Positions 59,684-64,000 of a stretch of 64,000 nucleotides of DNA are shown in pieces (within the stretch, counting starts at the first letter, position 1; each line of letters starts with the position of its first letter). The notes below the pieces were generated by a model. It ran no database searches, was not told where the DNA came from, and saw only the letters and a list, made by a program, of their open reading frames with translations. Location: NCBI RefSeq assembly GCF_011075055.1, contig NC_058152.1:8804001-8868000 (forward strand), in the 5' to 3' direction. This DNA is from Mangifera indica (taxonomy: Eukaryota; Streptophyta; Magnoliopsida; Sapindales; Anacardiaceae). Position numbers and translations under genes: made by a program.

Positions 59684-60862
59684 GAAACTGATGGAGAAAA
59701 ATGCCGATCAATAAAACAAAGCAGTGCCTTTGGAAACTATGTCAAAGACTTTAAGAGTCAATGTAGGGCCGACAAAATAAAAAAGTCTTGTTTATTTATT
59801 TGTTTTCTATATTTTCCAGTAAGCATTGATTGGTTAATTAAAAACTACAAATGCATAAAATAAGAAAATTCAGGTACAATTACCCATCTGCTTAAGCTGG
59901 AACAATAACATGAAAACTTCCAGTAATATTCTTAATAGAAAATTGTCTGGTTGGAGATCTCCTACTCCATCAAAGAAACTGATGGAGAAAAAGTCGATCA
60001 ATAATACAAAGCAGTGCCTTTGGAAACTATGTCAAAGACTTTAAGAGTCAATGTACGGCCGGCAAAATAAAAAAGTCTTGTTTATTTATTTGTTTTCTAT
60101 ATTTTCCAGTAAGCATTGATTGGTTAATTAAAAACTACAAATGCATAAAATAAGAAAATTCAGGTACAATTACCCATCTGCTTAAGCTGGAACAATAACA
60201 TGAACACTTCCAGTAATATTCTTAATAGAAAATTGTCTGGTTGGAGATCTCCTGCTCCATCAAAGAAACTGAGGGAGAACAATGTCGATCAATAATACAA
60301 AGCAGTGCCTTTGGAAACTATGTCAAAGACTTTCAGAGTCAATGTACGGCCGGCAAAATAAAAAAGTCTTGTTTATTTATTTGTTTTCTATATTTTCCAG
60401 TAAGCATTGATTGGTTAATTAAAAACTACAATTTTTCTGCATAAAATAAGAAAATTCAGGTACAGTTACCCATCTGCTTAAGCTGGAACAATAACATGAA
60501 CACTTCCAGTAATATTCTTAATAGAAAATTGTCTGGTTGGAGATCTCCTACTCCATCAAAGAAACTGAGGGAGAACAATGTCGATCAATAATACAAAGCA
60601 GTGCCTTTGGAAACTATGTCGAAGACTTTAAGAGTCAATGGGGGGCCGGCAAAATAAAAAAGTCTTGTTTATTTATTTGTTTTCTATATTTTCCAGTAAG
60701 CATTGATTGGTTAATTAAAAACTACAATTTTTCTGCATAAAATAAGAAAATTCAGGTACAATTACGCATCTGCTTAAGCTGGAACAATAACATGAACACT
60801 TCCAGTAATATTCTTAATAGAATAGAAAATTGTCTGGTTGGAGATCTCCTACTCAATCAAAG
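59684..60862. repeat. Fourfold tandem array, unit 290-296 bp, at the 3' end of the membrane-protein gene
   Basis: GAAACTGAKGGAGAA starts copies at 59684, 59975, 60265 and 60561, so periods are 291, 290 and 296. The last copy runs into the end of the gene: GGAGATCTCCTACTC-ATCAAAG is both the stop-codon region (60849-60851) and part of each unit. Each unit carries AATAAA on the minus strand (within TTTATTTATTTG) and would lie in the 3' UTR. Short frames at 60241-60444 and 60537-60740 are translated repeat, not genes. Confidence 0.95.
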
Positions 60863-61775
60863 GATCCAAAACACTCCACCATATTGATTTGAAGTTAGTT
60901 TGATGAGATTGAGTGGTCAAAACTCTCATGGTGACCTCATGAGACTTGCAGGAGAAGTAGATAACTGTATTAACAACAAGACCAACAAGACTCACCATGG
61001 ACTCCAAAAAGATGAAGCATGGAATTCCAACTCCAACTCCATTTCTCCAATTTAAACTACGATCAGCTCCTAAAAATATACCATAAAGTCTTCTGTCAAT
61101 CTCTGCAAACCAATATGTGAACACTAGCCACAACAACACTGCAACTCCAATCTTGGCCTTTATCAATTTCGTGCTCTTAATCATTGCTTTAATCCCAGAT
61201 AAATCTTCTATAACTGAAACCACAGTAGCCAAATTTCCAATTATTCTGATATAAACATAACTCGCCATGTACAAGAACACGATAATTGTAAGGATGATGG
61301 ATTTTGTGGTCACAATTTCTCTAGGGTTCACTTGTTCAGGAAAGAGAGGCTGGATCATCCAGGCTCCGGCTGTTCCAAAAAGTTTTCCATAAGAAACATC
61401 CATGGCAAAACTCAGTGCGAAAGTGATCATGACTCGCTTCCAAATCTTCGGCAGCATGCCCCTGATCTTCCTGAAGGCAACATCTTTTCCTGTGTATAGG
61501 AAAGTGATGGCACAAACGATTGCGGATGTAGAAAGTATAGAGGGGATTAAAATAACAAAATAATAAATTATCTTGAACAGGATTGAATATGCGAAGTGTT
61601 TGGAGGAGATTGAATGGGAGAAATAATGGTAAGTTTGGTCGATGATGGAGACAGGGAGGATAAGAGTGAGTGTGATTTGGGAAAATAGTTTTGGTTTTGA
61701 GAAGATGATTCTCAAGGATTCTTTGAAGATGCCAAAGAAGCCAAGAAATTGGAGCTCTTGCTGTTGTTTTTCCAT
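60849..61775 (-). CDS. Plant multi-pass membrane protein of unknown function, 308 aa, single exon
   Basis: The frame is intact from ATG at 61775 to TAG at 60849-60851. The conserved-looking N-terminus (LQFLGFFGIFKESLRIIFS, then KLFSQITLTLILPVSI) fits a plant family of uncharacterised integral membrane proteins. By memory only, Arabidopsis AT4G19950/AT5G44860 belong to it; some databases label them polyadenylate-binding-protein-binding proteins, a name I would not rely on. About six hydrophobic segments can be seen: residues near 33-52, 66-95, 114-130, 163-195, 210-228 and 247-272. A basic loop (FRKIRGMLPKIWKR) lies between the second and third. There is no signal peptide or enzyme motif. The start has a good context (A at -4, ATGG) and a TATA box about 60 bp upstream. 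Length is typical. Confidence 0.88.
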   Translation of the reverse strand: MEKQQQELQFLGFFGIFKESLRIIFSKPKLFSQITLTLILPVSIIDQTYHYFSHSISSKHFAYSILFKIIYYFVILIPSILSTSAIVCAITFLYTGKDVAFRKIRGMLPKIWKRVMITFALSFAMDVSYGKLFGTAGAWMIQPLFPEQVNPREIVTTKSIILTIIVFLYMASYVYIRIIGNLATVVSVIEDLSGIKAMIKSTKLIKAKIGVAVLLWLVFTYWFAEIDRRLYGIFLGADRSLNWRNGVGVGIPCFIFLESMVSLVGLVVNTVIYFSCKSHEVTMRVLTTQSHQTNFKSIWWSVLDPLIE

Positions 61776-61834
61776 GGCTTAATTTTTTCTAGATAGAGTG
61801 AGGATAGAGTAATGGATTGTTAGAGCTTGTTCAG

Positions 61835-61841
61835 TTTTATA
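61835..61841 (-). promoter_or_regulatory. TATA box of the 308-aa membrane-protein gene
   Basis: Reads TATAAAA on the minus strand, 60 bp upstream of the start codon. This leaves room for a leader of about 30 nt. Confidence 0.6.
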
Positions 61842-61918
61842 GTGACAGATAGTCCATTAAATAAACTTCAACATAATGCTTTCGTCTTTAAAAAGAAATC
61901 AGTTTAGATAAATTATTA

Positions 61919-62947
61919 GGCCAAATCACACTTGCCCACCCAATGTTTAATGAAATCACATATTTCCATCCTTAATTTTTAAAATTTTTTTATAAAATTA
62001 TTAAAAGGACAAAAAAATCCTTAAGTTAAATAACACTTTACCTCCAAAATTTTATTAAATAATTTCGATACCCCTAATTTATATTAATTTCAATTAGAAA
62101 TAATGAAAAAAAAATTCTACTACTACAAATATAAATAAATGTGTCAATAGTGTATAATTGGGGATGAACATAATTTTTGAAGATGTTAGGAGTGTGAATG
62201 GTAGTTACACCCTCCAAAAATATTAATTAGAACACAATAAATTAACGGTGTATATATCGTATTGTAAACTATTGAGGTTGTAAGTATATTTTCAAATTAT
62301 ATGAGATGGATGTAATAATTTTTTAAAGAAGATTGGAGAAATATCCATTTGTCCCCATCAATTTTTAAAAATTTACTTTACAACCTCACAATATTATTCA
62401 CAATTTAGTCTAATAACGCATTATTCTAATATTTCAACCTCATGGACAAATAACAGTTAATTCTACCCTTTTGGCACAATTTGAAAAATTGTTGTTCATG
62501 TCAAGTTAACAGGTCGTGCCTAGGGCCTTAGTGTATGGTTCATACGTCAGCTTGGTTCATCTCATTAAAAATTATAAATAATTTTAAAAAAATAATGTTC
62601 ATCTGTAAAAATATGTGGGTCACACTACTAAGAGCTCATGAAGGCACGACCTAAAAGACCCTAGATTGTGCCACGAACTTAGTCATGCTTGTGAGTGGGC
62701 AGGACATGCCAATTGACAAACCTTACATAATACAACTCATGGCCACGGTAGGTTGTGCCAAATTTAGTCCAACACGACTCATTGCTTTGTCTGGCCCTTA
62801 TTATAATATTATAAAAAATAATATAAATAGCCTTTTGATTGTTAAAAGTAAAGACTGTCTTTGATAGATAGATGGAAAAATGACTTTTCTAAACTTAAAG
62901 GGTGGGAATAATTTAGCAAACATTGGGTGGGAAATTGTCAGTTGGCC
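61919..62947. mobile_element. Miniature element, GGCCAAAT family, about 1.03 kb
   Basis: Left end GGCCAAATCACACTTGCCCA and right end GGTGGGAAATTGTCAGTTGGCC are inverted repeats sharing GGCCAA and CCCACCCAATGTTT. It is noncoding and related to 38186-38790. It begins about 80 bp upstream of the TATA box of the membrane-protein gene. No clear target duplication was found. Confidence 0.7.
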
Positions 62948-63930
62948 AAATCATAATGAGCAAAACGTTATTAATTTTAGATGCGTAAACTAAACATACA
63001 AATTAATGCAACATAACTCTTTTATTTTTACATTATTCATGATTATCACTCAATTTTATTGAATTGATATATGTGTAAACTCATCCATTTATGTAAAAAA
63101 ATTGTATAGAGTTTATCCATCTAATATTATTCATAAATTTATACTACGCAATTAAGTATATTTTATTCAGAATTCGCATGAAATGTTTGACTCGTTATGC
63201 ATTTATTTCAAGACTTGAATGCGGCAACTCCTTAGAAAGTCACATTTAGTTGACGGGTCAAATTGCATCAACTCTAACCAGGAAATTTCATCGTGGCAGA
63301 CAAGCTGTGAAATAATCTTTAGAAATAATGGAGTCAACGGTTTCTCACTATAGTATATTCGTGATCAAAGGGTAGGTTACTTGGACCATGTTTGGGGGTC
63401 AAGAATGGAGCCGATGCATTAATTAAGCGGAAAATTAAAATTTTTAGCACTATTTTATTTCGTTTATACAAAATTGTCACTTATCCTAAAGCTTTCACAA
63501 ATATACCACAACAGTAATCATCTTCTCTAAAATACCCCTCTTCAATCTTTTATGCATAAATTCTCTCCCTTCTTCTCTGTAATTTTTTTCTCTCTTCTTC
63601 CTCTTTTTCCAAAGTGACAAAGGAATCACTGTCTCTTCTTCCTCATCTTCAAAAACAAAAGCAAGAAGGAAAATACTGAATTCTTCAGATTAATGATTCT
63701 TCAAAGTAAGGATTTAAAAAAAAAAAGAGTAACTCATAAAAAAACTCAATCACATCCACTGTACATACATGGAGGAAATGAAAATCGGAGAAGACCATGT
63801 AGCAGTATTTAATTGGAAAAAGAAAAAAAATTGAGATTTAAGGATTAAAACTAAAAAAAAAAAATTTTGCTTTAACTGAAAAAAAAAATGTGAAAGTTGC
63901 TGCTCGGTTTTCAGGGGTTGGCGTACATAC
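62948..63930. other. Intergenic, no supported gene
   Basis: AT-rich, then a pyrimidine-rich stretch at 63530-63640 (CTCTTCTTCCTC) that could be the leader of a plus-strand gene. No coding frame follows before the window ends. Confidence 0.45.
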
Positions 63931-63953
63931 ATATAAGGGTTGGCAACGCCAAC

Positions 63954-63961
<8 letters not shown>
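63931..63961. repeat. 14-bp perfect hairpin next to a TA repeat
   Basis: ATATAAGGGTTGGC, loop AAC, then GCCAACCCTTATAT. The left arm is preceded by a second GGGGTTGGC at 63914-63922. Confidence 0.85.

Positions 63962-64000
<39 letters not shown>
63957..64000. repeat. (TA)n microsatellite, running out of the window
   Basis: Uninterrupted TA repeat from within the hairpin to the last base. Confidence 0.97.

Overview
The window is nuclear DNA of a flowering plant, most likely a eudicot; I cannot name the species. It is strongly AT-rich. Its genes are split by canonical GT-AG introns, a plant-type RABC GTPase is present, and most of the sequence is layered plant transposable elements. No tRNA, rRNA, CRISPR array or bacterial-style operon was seen.

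Only three complete cellular genes can be supported, all on the minus strand. They are a three-exon chloroplast TPR-like protein of 218 aa (12717-13834), a six-exon RABC1/Rab18-type small GTPase of 211 aa (14494-18402), and a single-exon multi-pass membrane protein of 308 aa (60849-61775). The 3' flank of the last is a fourfold tandem array of about 290 bp. An unrecognised exon-like segment lies at 10216-10380.

Layout. 1-2917: 5' end of a minus-strand Copia element (leader, primer-binding site, LTR), its LTR interrupted by a 996-bp solo LTR with an exact 5-bp target duplication. 2990-3445: LINE fragment. 5371-8225: element with GTGTGCA ends, interrupted by a deleted Mutator-like element (MULE A). 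8226-20203: the TPR and RABC1 genes with AT-rich flanks. 20204-37561: decayed plus-strand Copia element with 1.6-kb LTRs, of Sirevirus type. A related solo LTR (23802-24791) is inserted in its gag-pol region, and a second, minus-strand Copia element (29788-36996) is inserted in its 3' LTR. 38186-41275: miniature and fold-back elements. About 41.3-57.6 kb: an old MULE (B) with a 9301-bp MULE (C, 47874-57174) nested in it. 57685-62947: more miniature elements around the membrane-protein gene.

The most interesting object is the nested MULE pair. Both B and C combine a mudrA-type transposase with a convergent second gene encoding DUF1985 plus a Ulp1-like (C48) cysteine protease. C is bounded by a perfect 9-bp target duplication. 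It has long terminal inverted repeats running into arrays of a roughly 20-bp unit, a GC-rich alternating purine/pyrimidine island, and a protease reading frame that keeps its His-Asp-Gln-Cys residues. In B the protease Cys has become Tyr. MULEs carrying Ulp1-like genes are a known class (Kaonashi/KI-MULE type), so the class is not new. The subterminal arrays and the same-class nesting are worth following up.
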